NCBI GenBank assembly: GCA_002049455.2
Contig: KV918808.1
Location: 186,001 to 250,000 of the forward strand
Reading direction: 5' to 3'
Origin: Porphyra umbilicalis
Taxonomy: Eukaryota; Rhodophyta; Bangiophyceae; Bangiales; Bangiaceae
Length of the DNA stretch: 64,000 nt
The notes under the pieces were generated by a model. That model was not told the DNA's origin. It searched no databases and worked only from the letters and a program-made list of their open reading frames with translations. A program made the translations under genes and the position numbers. Positions within the stretch are counted from its first letter, which is position 1. Each line of letters begins with the position of its first letter. This document shows positions 30,765 through 42,699 of the stretch, one piece after another.

Positions 30765-33700
30765 GTGCCAAGTGCTACCAGAGGCAATGGAATGACACCA
30801 CATGGCATGGGAGATCATGGCCAGGCCGCCGATGTCGCACTCCACACGGGCACCGTCGCTCGTGGCCAAGCAGGCGGTCGCATCATCTCTGCAGGTACAG
30901 ATCGAGCCCAACTCGCCGAAGGAGGCTGCAGACATGATGGCAGCGACCGCGGCCATTCCGAGAGGCATGGTGGCACTTTTTGTGCTCCTGACGCAAATGA
31001 TGGAAGAGCCGCCGGGGCCATAGGAGTAGATGGGCTGGAACAAGGCTGTTCACCTCATTCCAGTGAAGGCATTGAGGGGGGCTCCACCGACACGGAGTTC
31101 AGCTTCTCTAGCGATGAGGAGAACAGGGAAGTACTATTCCAAACTCGGATAGTGTTTCATAGCTACGGATACTGGTTTAGCAAGAGTCGACTGTCCTCGA
31201 GGCAGTATGACATGATGCGCCTAGTAGAGAACCCCTTTACTGGCCAAGAGAAGTGGCCGTCAAGGTGGCGGCTCGGGCAAATACGTAAGGTGCTCGTACA
31301 AAGAGCCGCCACTGTGCAAATTGCAACTGTGCAGAGTTGCCGACCTGTAGGGAGGGGCAAGGAGCCCAGAAAGTTACCTGATGCGCAAGTGCAGTACATT
31401 CTCTTTTCGGAGCACATCAAACGGGACTTCGCAGATCCTGCTACAGCGGCTCTGTTCCACAATAAAGGCGATTCTGACTTGCGAACCATAGACACGCCAA
31501 CTGAGTTCCATCAAACTGTAGTGGCAAGAGAACCCTCCCGCTTTAACTTCCGCCATGAATTCCGTCTCAATGGTTCCCTGTACGATATGGGATGTACCGC
31601 GGCCATGAGGTGGTCCTCCACCGTGCTACTGAAAGCTACTCTCCAGGAGACTGGAATAGCAGATGCGATGATATCTCGATGTCACCGTCGTCCCACGCAC
31701 CGCCCGATGCCTTAAGAGTGGGGGAATTTTTGGCCTCGTTTTCTCTGTGTTTGGGCTTCCAGCCTCCAGAAGAGATGAAGGCGTACTTCAAGGAGGATGG
31801 CACCTTCTGTTCACGGATAACACGTTCAGGAGACGTATACGTTTGCGGCGTCGAAGGTGCCACGCAAACAGGCTGCTGGGCGCGCCTCTGCTCCGTGTCT
31901 GACATGAGGCTGATCACTCCAGCTGCCCCGCGGTCCGGAGTGGCCGCGCAGTTCGACCCCCATGTCGTCTTCATTGGATTGAACGGCGACGAGTTCGGGG
32001 TTCTCAAGAGACGGCGCGGGGACCTGGTCGGATACTACGGGTGCTATTTCCTCGCACTGGAAGACAGTGCAGCATGCATCAGGCCTTTGTACTACCTTCC
32101 TCCCGGAGCAGACGCCGGACCGCTCGTTCGACTGGTGGCTCAGGATCTTGTGGCACTCTCCAAGAGTGGCGTACAGGTCTATGATGCGTTCTCCATGAGA
32201 GACGCACTCGTGCGCGTGTACCCTTGCCTGGGTCTGTTTTACTTCCCGATGGCGGCAAAATTTTCGAACTCTGTAGGCCCTAGCGGAGTCGAGCAAAGCA
32301 CCAGCTGTGACATTGTCGGCCTGAAGACGAAGTCCAACCGCCTCGACCGCGCGGTAAGCAGCACAACCATCTTTGATGTTCGTGACGTGCGATACGCCCG
32401 CATTCAGGAGCGTACAATCGCCCTCGAATCGAGCGTTAAGGGTTCCGACGTCACATCCAATGAAGGGCGAAAGGCAGCGCTGATAGAAACTGGTATTTCG
32501 AAGGACATGGGCAGTCACTTCATGATGTTGGAAGAGAGCCGGGGGCCTAGGAGCTTTGACATCCATGAGCACGTCATTGTAGCGCCATCACATCTTCTAT
32601 ACTACGGAATGGCGTCACCACTTCTGAAGGCGGCGTGCGACGCACTTGGCGTATCACAAAGGGATGCCTTCTTGCGACAAATGAGAGCAGTAGCACCAAG
32701 CATGCCGTATCATTCTGTTCTCTCATCTTTCGAGCCGGCGAAGATATTACTAATCCCCGAATTTTGTCGTGGGGGACAGAGACAGAGACTGACTGTGAAT
32801 AACAGCACTCTATTGGTCTAAAACAACAGTAAGAAGGCATCATAGCCAATAGAAGGCCCGCATTCAGTGCCAGGACCTTGCATCCAGCAGAACTCACTGT
32901 TTGTTGCCGCTTGATCCGATTTTCTTGGCACGGAGCAAGCTGCCCACGCGAGATCGTGAGATTTTCTACTGTCTCCCTGCCAGAAGTGCAGAAAAAAAGA
33001 GGGGCTGATATTGATTTCCAGGCTGTATGGGCACATGTAAGCAATCAGGAGCACCAAGTCAGTCCCAGGGGCGCATCTGATTGGTGGAGAGAGCCGGTCC
33101 GCAAGTCAGTCTCTGTCCACCGAACAAAATTCGGGGATCAGCAATAGGCGGGACCACGCTGTGTATGTCAGACTACTCTGTGCTGTTGAATGTCGCACCG
33201 ATGGTGCTAGCGAACGTATTCGAGGGAGGGTTCGAGTCACCGTGCACGGGTGCCGCTCAAGATGCACTCATTTCTCGAAGGGGCTTCATGAACACTCTTT
33301 CCTATCGACCTTCTCAGCGCCAAGATGGTAAAGCCGCCGTGAAGTCAAGACCCTCCGTCGCCGACGTCCAGGCCATAAGCTGCAAGGTCATGAAAGCACT
33401 GCAAAGGCTGGCATCTCATAGAGGAAAGTTTGAAAAGCCAACGACGCACCGCCTGCTCGAGCTCATATTTCGAACGCTTCCTCTTGTGCAGCTGGGCTCA
33501 TCGATTTGCGAGCATATCTTCGAGAAGTTTCACCAGGTCTCCAAAAGAGAGCTCCTGCTGAGCAACAACGGCAATCCAGTAGCTTACTCGATGCAAAGGT
33601 GGAGAGAAGTCGCCGTCCTTTCTCGGGCTGTCGCCACTTCGCTGACCTACAACATTCCCTGTGGCTGGCTGGTAGATGGTTCTGGGAAAGAGCTGAGGAA

Positions 33701-34226
33701 TGTTGGTCACCATCGCAGCGGTGTCGGCTCAACGGCACCGATTAGGAGGCAAGGAGCATGGGCAATACGGAGTGAGGTGCATGGAAGGTTTGAGGAACCC
33801 CGAAGAGCGCTCAGTGCTGTGGTGGGTGGTCAACCATTACGATTTTGGAAGACTGCCAGTCACCCGTCCTGGCGCTTTAAAGTGCGTCCCGATTCTACTG
33901 TTGGCGTACCAGGATCCATGACGGACGCCAGATCTGCCCCACGTGCAGAGCATACAGTATCTCATCTCGTTCGGTTCTTTCTTGTTCAGAGCATAGCTAC
34001 TGCTGGCCACTCCGTCATATTTGTTTGCAGGCAATGGAAGGATGCGTCTGGCACTGAGGCTTCTACACTGAACGCCGACCAACCCATGTCGGTCGTCTTA
34101 GAGGAGGCAGAACGACCCACACTATCGCCTGCAGCGGATGCCAAGCAGCTGGCTCTGGTTCTTTCCTGTCAAACAAAACAAGTGCTGTTCTCGAAGGAGT
34201 CGGGCTTCCCATTTAAAAGTGGCTGA
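30765..34226 (+). pseudogene. Decayed DNA-transposon transposase-like gene, split by a small element
   Basis: Three frames in order make one product. The first, 30765 to about 31590, holds FSFSSDEENREVLFQTRIVF and YDMMRLVENPF. The second, 31592-32746, holds VVFIGLNGDEFGVLKRRRGD, LPPGADAGPLVRLVAQDLVA, YDAFSMRDALVRVYPCLGLF and HLLYYGMASPLLKAACDALG. The third, 33147-34226, holds TTHRLLELIFRTLPLVQLGS and ICEHIFEKFHQVSKRELLLS. The order of a D-E-F-containing sheet block, a zinc/histidine-poor middle and an HRLLEL...EHIFEKFHQ block resembles large CACTA/Plavaka-like transposases, but I cannot name the family. A frameshift lies near 31590, and a 398-bp element at 32747-33144 interrupts it; removing that element restores the frame. 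Confidence 0.5.
32747..33144. mobile_element. 398-bp TA-inserted element of the TTGCTGATCCCC family
   Basis: The left end TTACTAATCCCCGAATTTTG and the right end (reverse complement TTGCTGATCCCCGAATTTTG) are inverted repeats, flanked by TA at 32745-32746 and 33145-33146. Its ends match the element at 49915-50327. It interrupts a transposase-like frame, which reads AKI before and GGTTLCM after with no loss if the element and one TA are removed. Confidence 0.85.
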
Positions 34227-34984
34227 ATCAAGGCTGTGGCGCTGTAGGAGACTCTTTGCATTGATGTTTAACAATTCTTACACCTACGGCTGCCCTTGAT
34301 GCACATGTCCCATCGTTCCTCCTCACGTAGTGCTTCGGTCATCTGAAGAGACTCCATGAAGAGAAGCTTTTTCTTTTTTTCGTCGCAGAACTGCACTACG
34401 CGGGCCACATAAATGCAGACAGCGTCAATCTAACCCGATGACGGATCGTACCGCCTATTCTGCTCCACATTGTCACAGCCTGCGCTCTCCTTGGTTGCCG
34501 ATCACGGTAGCCTGTGGCGCACAACGGCATCATGTTAGCCGCCAAGAGGCAGAATGAAGGCGGGAAATAGTGCTTAACAGCACGTATTTGCTTTCGCCCG
34601 AACTGGCAAGGCAGTGCACAACATCGCTTCTGAAGGCGCGCACGGGCTTGACCATGTGTTCCAGAAGCACAGAGGAGTTTTAAGAATTGGCCACAATAAT
34701 GGGTCTAGAAAAGCACTCCAGCAGTCCTCAAGAGGAGCTCAACCTGTTGACAGCCTACAAAGAGTTCAACAAGGCCATGAACGGCAGCCGATGTGCTCGC
34801 GCACAATCGCACAGAAGCACTGGCGATTATGAGCTGATCATGTGAGCATGACTGACGCGGTGACGGAAACAAAACTGTCATCGGGAGTGGCCATGCCAAA
34901 AAGCACTGTTTGCATACAGTGCCAAAGCTCACCTGTTCTCTTCGCGCCGGAAACGCTGAGCCAAAAAATCACTGATGTCGCGCC

Positions 34985-35940
34985 GAGAAGCTGCCGCGAC
35001 GCGAGCCTGGTGGGCATGCAAGTACCGGAAGTGCACGTCGGCACACCACCAGATGGGGCCACACAGGAGAGCAATTGATGCACTAGAGACGCCGCATACC
35101 GCAGAAAATCGGCGTTGGCGCCTGCAGCAGGAACTGCGTCACAACGCGCCTTCCCATCAGCGATGGGCCTTCGGCGCTGCGATGAGATACGTCGAAAGGG
35201 TTCGTAAGCATCCAAAAACCGAAGGTGTGCGTTGGCACGCCACCGGTTGCCGCCACAATGGCGAGTACGCATCATGCCGTGAAATCCGCCCACCGCAAGT
35301 AATCGCCACTGGCGTCTGCAGCGGGCGCCCGATCACCACGTGCGTCCCTATCATCATCGGGCTGTCAACACTGGGCAAGCGAAGCGAGCTCGGCACCCAG
35401 ATGCGGCCACGACGCGAGCCCCGTGGGCATCCAACGACCGAAAGTGTGCGTTGTCACGCCACCGATCGCGGCCACACTGGCGTGTACTCATCGCGCGATG
35501 GAATCCTCTCTCCGCATGCAATTGCCGAGGACGTCTGCAGCGGGCGCCCCAGCACCCCACGCGTTCGTACCTGCATCGGGCTGTCAACACCGAGTAAGCA
35601 GAGCGAGCTCGGCGCCCAGTTGCGGCGACTACGCGAGCCACGTGGGCATTCAACGACCGGAGGTGTGCGTTGTCATGCCACCGGTCGCGGCCACACTGGC
35701 GTGCACTAATCATGCCGTGGAATCCGCCCACCGCAAGCAATCTCCGCTGGCGTCTGCAGCGGGCGCCCCATCACCACGCGCGACCCTACCAGCAGCGGGC
35801 TGTCCACGCCAGGCAAGCGGACTGAGCTCGGCGCCCAGATGCGGCCACGACGCGAGCCCCGTGGGCATCAAACGATCGGAGGTGTGCGTTGACATCCCAC
35901 CGGTGGCGACCACACTGGCATCTTCATTCTTTTGTGGTGC
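34985..35940. repeat. 219-bp tandem repeat, four to five copies
   Basis: The landmark GTGTGCGTTG recurs at 35225, 35444, 35663 and 35882, exactly 219 bp apart. A fifth, more diverged copy precedes them from about 34985. Copies share blocks such as GGCCACACTGGCG, GTCTGCAGCGGGCGCCC and GAGCTCGGCGCCCAG. As 219 is 73 codons, frames stay open through the array on both strands (plus 34975-35709 and 35423-36037; minus 35354-35740). No frame resembles ankyrin or another known repeat, so coding is undecided. Confidence 0.85.
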
Positions 35941-36256
35941 ACGCGGGTCGGCATCTGGCTTCTTGCCTGGGTACGTGTGTGTTGGGGACATAAGGCGGTA
36001 TCGGCAACCCCGCATGTTGCGGTTCGCTGGAGCTTGAGAAGCGATAAGGTGTTGGAGCTGTGCAAAGCTATCCCTGAGAATGTCTGCGGATTGCGCGCCT
36101 CCGGTCGCCCCCGTCGTCGTACGGAGTACGGGAATTCACAGTTGTCCGGCGCCGCTCGTCGCCGCATCGGCGACCGTCGGGGTGACTGCGCGGAGATTCC
36201 GGGGCGTCCCCGCGGCGGTCATCGCCGTCGTCGTATGAGGAGCGGCGAAGCCCTGG

Positions 36257-36553
36257 TTAGCGCCTGCCAGGACCACTCCCCGCGGGGCACCCGCCGCTCT
36301 CGTCGCGGGAGGGGGACGAGCGGTCGTCGTCACCGCGTGCACCTTGTCCGTGACGGTTCTTAGTCAGACCCGTGTCAGCGTCAGGGGGTGGCGAGTGCCG
36401 GGGGCTGTCTCGCCGAGACGTGCTCTCGGCGCGGCTCGCCGCAGGGTCCGCGGCGTCGTTTTCGGTCTCGTCAAAGAGGCCGTCCCCGAAACGGGAGCGG
36501 TAGGGGTTGCTAGGTCGGCGCACCTCGACGTCGTCGCTGTCGCAGTTGGTCAT
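36257..36553 (-). CDS. Hypothetical acidic/Arg-rich protein, possible first exon
   Basis: From ATG 36553 the frame gives 98 residues beginning MTNCDSDDVEVRRPSNPYRS and then FGDGLFDETENDAAD, followed by a charged Ser/Arg/Pro-rich tail. The mix of residues looks more protein-like than surrounding frames. There is no recognised domain; it could be the first exon of a transposon protein reading into the 219-bp array. Confidence 0.25.
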   Translation of the reverse strand: MTNCDSDDVEVRRPSNPYRSRFGDGLFDETENDAADPAASRAESTSRRDSPRHSPPPDADTGLTKNRHGQGARGDDDRSSPSRDESGGCPAGSGPGRR

Positions 36554-36747
36554 GTTATCTTTGAGGGAAGGACGGCAGTTTACGCCAAGCGAAGATAAAA
36601 ACCGCGGCTCGACGGTAAAGGAATGGAGGAGGTGGACGAGAAAATGGAGGGATACCTGCATCCCTGCGAACTTGGCGAAGTGGGTGAGCTTATATGCATG
36701 TGCTTGGATCAGTCTACTCTGAGCTTCGTTGGGCTTGAGGCCAGCCA

Positions 36748-36900
36748 ATGAGCGCCGTTGCTGTGGAGCTTACGCCCACGTGCGCTGTGTGTGGCTGTGA
36801 CTGCTTGGGAGGCAAAGGGGGACGCAAAACGCGTCCTGCGCGCTGTTGTGCTTGCCCCTGGTGTGAAAAATACACCAGCGTGACGACGCTGTTAGGATAG
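36748..36900 (+). CDS. 50-residue Cys-rich small ORF
   Basis: ATG 36748 opens a 50-codon frame with eight cysteines: CAVCGCDC near residues 12-19 and CCACPWC near 33-39, separated by a basic GGKGGRKTRPAR stretch. The C-x2-C...C-x2-C layout would suit one zinc-binding site. It lies just upstream, on the opposite strand, of the acidic ORF at 36257-36553. It may be a stand-alone microprotein, a fragment of a transposon zinc finger, or chance. Confidence 0.3.
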   Translation: MSAVAVELTPTCAVCGCDCLGGKGGRKTRPARCCACPWCEKYTSVTTLLG

Positions 36901-39435
36901 TGGGACGAGCAGTGGTCAACGCGAGGACAGCTGAAGCGGCGCGAGGACCTCAGCTCCGTGTGCGGCTGAGCGACGGGTGGTGGAATGTACTAATTGAGAA
37001 CGGTCAAAGACTGATATGAACGGCGGCTGGAGGAGAGTGGACATGTTAGTCGGTCGGGCCCCAAATTCTGGGGCTGGTTCAGCCGCCGCCCGTGCTTGGC
37101 TGTTACTGAGGCCACTGATTGTCTGGAGGGCGAGAACAGAGGCTGTGCTAAGTCCAGTGACTCTGCTGCAATCCAGCGCTGGCGGCCAGTATGGAGGCCT
37201 CACAAGGGTATCGACATAGTGCGATTCACTCACGACCCAGTCGGTGCGCTGGAACGCGCTTATGGCCCGTCAGGGAGCCCAAGCTGGCCGCCGCCATTGC
37301 GGATTCAAGACATGAGAGCACCGCGAGGCTTTGAATGTGGCAGTGCGCGCTAAAACGTGCTTCTTGCGGAGCCGTCTAATGCTGATCAATGCGTGAATTG
37401 CGTGGTCTGACCCTGCACTCCAGTTTCAGCCAACGCACATGTGACACGGAGCCGGTCGCCCTCGGAAGGCGACTGCTTCCGAGGTATTATATAAATAGGC
37501 CTCTGTTTGTGATCCACGTAAGGACAGGGGCACTGTGTAATTCACTGCCGCGTTCAAGGGACCTACGAGATGCAACGCCTCGACCGCACGCGATACTGGA
37601 TGACAACGGTCCCGTGCCTGCCGGGGGTTGGCCGTGCGGACGCCGTCCGGCTTATTCAAGGAGCTCGCGGTCAACCAGGTTGCTTTAGACCGAAATGTGC
37701 GGTGCTGCGCTGCTAGGTGGGAACCATTCTGGCTGATCGGGTGGATAAGGTGGGCCTGACAAAGAGTAACGAGATTGCTTGATTGTTGCTTGCCGTTGTG
37801 CACACCAGCCGTACACTCTGCCCTGCTGAGGAATTTTCTGTCCATCAGGACTGAGATCAGCTGAATTTAGAACACTGCGTGCGGCTGTCGGCGACAGCGT
37901 GCGCTGTGCGGGGTGCCAGTCTGTCATACGCGAGACACGAGGGTGGTTCTTGGACTGGGCCGCATGCCGCCGGCGGTGGCGGCCGGGCTGACAACGTGTC
38001 ATACGTTCAATGGCAGCGATTCCGAACGTCTGCGCCCACACGGTGGGTATGCGGCACAGCCGGTGTTGTGACAAAGGGAGAACCCCGCGCCACATCCGTG
38101 GGTCTTTCAGGCGAACGCCAACTCGTGGCAAGATGCTGATCGGGCTCTGAGGGGTGTCATAGACAGTGTGTGGGTGTGGGGCGGGCGGGCTCGTGGACGG
38201 CGTGGGATAGCTGTATGTACTGGTATGGGTTCACCGCGAGATACGAGCGGTAGCATGGGAAGCTCTGTAGTGACTATAGAGCAGACGAGAAGCAAAAAGA
38301 TGGCCGAGACGAACAAGGTGCACAAGTCGGTCGAGGGCGATACCACCATCATCACACCAAATTCCCCCGAACCAAGTCGTCAAGCATGAACCCCAATAAG
38401 CAAGCGCGCCATTATGAGCAAGCCGGCAACGACATCAACCCCCTTATGCCGGTGCCGCCCCAATCAAGCCCCCATGGACGCCACCACGATCCTACATCCA
38501 CCACATCAACCAACGTGAAGATGGCAATACGGTTGGACGGCAAGCTTTCGAGATCCGGCCGCCTTACCGTCTGCGTGACAAGAAACACCACCTAGGACTA
38601 CCCACGCCGCAGGAGCAAATGTAGTTTTGGGCGTGTGGAGTCGCACTTATTCTAGAACCGCCTCTGTGACGCGCCACATCCGCGCACGCACATAGCGGCG
38701 CTGATCCCGGAGCACATCGTCGGCACGTCGATTCTCTGCGGCCGGCATAAAGGCATTCAGAGTGAGCATCCTGAAGTGGACTCAGCACGGGTGTCGTACG
38801 GACACTTTTCCATCGCATGAGATACTGCACGAGGTCCGTTGGATATTCGGCGCTGGCACTACTCTCTGGGCCCTGGTGTTGTGCACTGATGATGCACGTG
38901 CCCCTACTGCAGAGCGTTCACTACACGCGCCTCTGGATGCGCTGCCCAAAGGACCATCCTCCGTTCTATCTTCCGCCTTGATAGCTGCTGGGAAACAGCA
39001 ACTCCGAATTCCTACATGAGAACCATGGAACAATCCCCTCTTCCACCACGCCACTTCTCTTGTGAGTCCTGTACGTGATGCAGTCGAGGCTGCGCGTACC
39101 ATGAACCGCACCAGCTATTGTGTCACTCGTCAGACGTTATGGAGTGTGCTCATACGTTTTAAACGCCCGCCGCGCCACCAATTAAACGCCTGCATACGTA
39201 CTTGAAACGATGAGACATTTAAGTACTGTGGAAAATACATCAAAAAGAAAACATTGAGTCACTCAAGCCTCTCCAGAATGAGTTGCGAACGTGACGATAA
39301 AGAAAATGTGGCGCTTGGATACAAACGAGACACAAGCAGCGGCTCGTGCGACCCCTTGACTTGACGATTGCGACCCGCAAATGTCTCAAAATGGCCAGTG
39401 CTAAAGCCGTCAGCAACACAGCGCCCGTAGTGCTT
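36901..39435. other. Unassigned, no convincing gene
   Basis: Frames are short. A pair of small plus frames (38221-38389 and 38386-38595, overlapping ATGA) gives polar sequences such as GSSVVTIEQTRSKKMAETNK and ARHYEQAGNDINPLMPVPPQ that might be remnants of a mobile-element protein. Nothing else is recognisable. Confidence 0.4.
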
Positions 39436-40470
39436 TTATGCATAGAATGGTGCGTTGTCGCCAAAATGCTTGATGCATGTGGGACGGAAAATAATCCCCA
39501 GCCAGTACACGAAGTTGCAGTCTGAACAGAGCGTGCCGTCGCCGGAGAAGTCCACATGCTGCACACCGTCACCTTCATACTTCTGCTCCACCCCAGCCTT
39601 CAAGAACGTGCGGACATCCGTGTCAACGTCTTATGGCGTGAGCATTGCCAGGTCTGTCCTGTGCGCGACGACGAAGTCCAAGGTAGCTTGTTGGTACTCC
39701 GCCATGTAGTCCACCAAGAACCTGACGTCTTTCTTGACCTCCTTTGGATTGCAGCCGCGCAATGCGGCTGCGTCTTGAAACCGCCACTCGCCCTTGGTCA
39801 ATTGCTGGAACGAGAGCGTCAGCAGCTTCTCCATGGGAAAAATAACACCCTTAATTCTGGCCACAGCTCAGACAAGATGCGTTTCGGCAAACCACAACCA
39901 GCAGAAGCATGCTAAGTTGGAAGCAGAGGCTACATTTGGTCCGGAATGGAATCCGGCGTGGATAGCGCCTGGCGCCGTGATAACGAAGTCGCCGACTCCC
40001 TGAAGAACCGAGGTGACCTTGAAGCCGCTGTCAGTGAGCATGGGGGTCGGAAAGTATACCCGCTTGCTTTCGAGTACCTTCCAGACGTCTCCATTTGCGG
40101 CTCTCGGAACCATCGGGTTCAGGTGGGCATTCAAGAATGCCTCAAAGTCGTCCCTCTGCTCTAGCGGCACCACGGACCATGTCTTCGCCTCCCCTTCCTG
40201 GAGTTGGGATATGGATGGAAGGTCCCAGTTTTCTGAGTGCCAAGGGAACATGGACCACATAGACCCCTTGTATAGCATGTTTGTGTTGACTCCGTCGTAT
40301 GTTGACAAGTGTTGTGCCATACCGGCCCGATTGATAGTCCAGAGGCTGTCAAAGTGAGCACATGTCGAAGCACTGAAGCACACTGCTTTGTACTCGGGTT
40401 CTCCAGGGCTCCTATTCAGGCCGTCATCATCAGTTGGCATGACATCATTCATGGACCGAACCACGGTGGG
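39436..40470 (-). pseudogene. JmjC (Jumonji) domain and Cys-rich tail of the decayed gene
   Basis: The block GSMWSMFPWHSENWDLPSIS followed by QLQEGEAKTWSVVP is a JmjC core like KDM4/KDM5 histone demethylases. It has the HxE iron ligands (HSE in WHSENW), and a second half VYFPTPMLTDSGFKVTSVLQ then GVGDFVITAPGAIHAGFHSG supplies the distal His (AIHAGF). By family knowledge such domains are Fe(II)/2-oxoglutarate oxygenases acting on methyl-lysine. In frame TGA (39868-39870) and TAA (39631-39633) break it. Beyond them, GTLCSDCNFVYWLGIIF and RPTCIKHFG give a CxxC...CxxH pattern like the C5HC2 finger next to JmjC in KDM5 proteins. The frame ends at TAA 39436-39438. Confidence 0.75.
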
Positions 40471-42699
40471 CTACACTTGTGATGGGCCCGATAGCTCCAG
40501 CTTTGAAAATCTCTTTCGGCCTCGCGTTCCCCATTTCCAGAACACGCTGGTGTCTGTCATGCCTTCGGAGAACTTTGCCTCATCAGCACCGAGGTACAAT
40601 GCTCGCAATCGTGTGGCTCAGGCAGCACCTCTTCTATTGAAATCCTTGATCGAGAGGTCCTCCGACTTCAATACGGGCAACAGGGTTTGCACTTTCGGCA
40701 GGATGCCCCCAGAATCCTTTGGTTGGGACCGCGTGCCCACAGTTGTGGGTATCATTGGGAAGAGCTGCTTCAGGGTGGCGAGCATCAAAGTCGCTGGCAT
40801 GGGATAGTCGCCGAGACGCAAAGAAAGGCTGGCGCGTCGCACAACTGCTCCGCAGGCGTTAAGCTCCTTTGTGTACGTCCGAAGCAGCTGCGCAATACCA
40901 CCAGGAGGCAACGAGTCCACAACGAAGACTGGCGCTTCCTGTTCTTCTCCCATTGATACCGGTCCTTTTGCTGGTTCACTGGCTATGGTGTCAGGCCTGC
41001 CCAAGTCACTGGGGATCTTTGCACACCCCGAAACAGTTAATGCCGGCTGGAAACTTGTCTCTGCCGTACTGTCGCTCTCTTTGCGCTGCGCGCTGAGATC
41101 AGGCTGCGAGGAGCTTGTGGGCGCATTTTCATCATGTCGTGCGCCGCCGTCGTCATGCTTATCGACATGGCGATGCCTACCTCCATCATTTGGACGGCCC
41201 CTGCCGCGCGACCGAACAGAGTTCCGCCCACTCGTTCCGCGTTGACCTCGGCTGCCTTGAGAGCCACGGCCACGCCCACTATCCCGCCCACTCCTCTCAT
41301 GCCGTTCATCTCCGTCCAGGGTCGAACCTCCCCCATCAGCATCAGCTCTGCCTCGTCTCTCGCGCTTCGGCGCCACAGGTCGTCCCCCTAGAAGTCCGCC
41401 GCGCGCCCTCTCTCGCCGTCCACCTCTTGCCGCGCTTTCTCCTTGCCCCTCGGGGCTTTGAACGAGAACACCAGCTGCTCGTGGTTCCTCCTGTGGCATA
41501 CAGCGGCCGCGTGGCGGGCTTGGTAAAACCGCTGGGTCCGAAGTGAAGCATCCATCGGTGCCGTCACTAGGTCCAGCACGCTGGTGACACCGACCTCTTC
41601 CGTCAGTAGATGACTCATGCGAGGATGACCGAAGTCGTTGGAGCACTTGAGATGGTGAGCGGGTGCGGGAACCGATCCTTCGTAGTACTTCAGAGCTGCC
41701 TCGTATCGGCGAGCGACTTCGGCTCTTCTCCTGGCGTATTGAGGGCGACTGCCTCAACAGCGCCGACAGGCGTCGCACACGGGATCTTCCGCGCCAACAC
41801 GAGCGACTTTTGGAGCTTCTCTGGTTTTCACTAGGCTCCCTTGCGCTGCTGCGAGATGACTAGCGGCTCGTGTGCCAGCAGGGGCTTGGTGAACGCGGGG
41901 GAATTGATGAAGATGACGGCGGACGCTCCGTGCCGCACCTGAATGACGTCGATCTGCTATTATGTTTGGAGCGACTGCGAGCTTCACGTGAGTGGCGCAT
42001 GTTGACGTCGAGTTGCCTTGGAGACCTAGTTTGTGTGTGTGAGCGTCGCCTGCATGAAGAGCGCCGGCGGCTTGGAGAACCACCGAGTCGTGAAGACCAG
42101 GTCCGCGACGCCGACTCCTCTGGAGCCCCACCTAACGAGCGAGACCTGACTCGACTGCGTGATCTCGCAGACCTCTCAGTTCGCGACTGTCCGCTCGGTG
42201 AAGGCACGTAGTGTGAAGCTCTCGGTCCTGGCGATCGTCTTCGTGACTGTTAGCGACTTAATCCCGGTATTTGGCTGCCCGAAGGCGAAGAACGTCGCGA
42301 CGCAGACCTCCAGCGATTATGTCGGCGGTCGCATCCCCCTGGCTGTGCGTCGGAGTGTTGTCGACCTGACCGAGAGCGGCTCCTAGACTGCGACGGTGGC
42401 CGCCACGCCAAGCGCTCATGCCGTGTGCCCTGCCAATCAGACGCCCGGGGTACGCCGTCAGCTCCTCTGCGAGAAATAGTGGATCGGTGCTGATGAAGCT
42501 GTAGCTGCAACTGGTCATCGGCGCCACCATCTTCGCTTCGGGAAAAACAGGAAGCTGCTCGGTCTTTGGCGTTTCCCGGACGTCGCCGTGTGAGCGACGG
42601 GCTTCTCGGGAGCTTGAGACCCACCAAGAGCTCATTTTCAGACTCCTGGAATGCGTAAAGTCCCCTGTTCTTGTCTGCTTCAAGTAGCGAATGCACGGC

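Noticed and set aside
33226-33245. tRNA-like GGTTCGAGTC motif
   Set aside because: It lies inside a transposase-like frame and no cloverleaf could be drawn around it.
34985-35940. CRISPR array or ankyrin repeats
   Set aside because: The 219-bp units are contiguous with no spacers, and no frame shows the ankyrin consensus.
39631-42252. Altered genetic code or stop readthrough to explain in-frame stops in the JmjC gene
   Set aside because: TAA, TAG and TGA all occur in the frame, and host genes in the window end normally at these codons. Decay is the simpler explanation.
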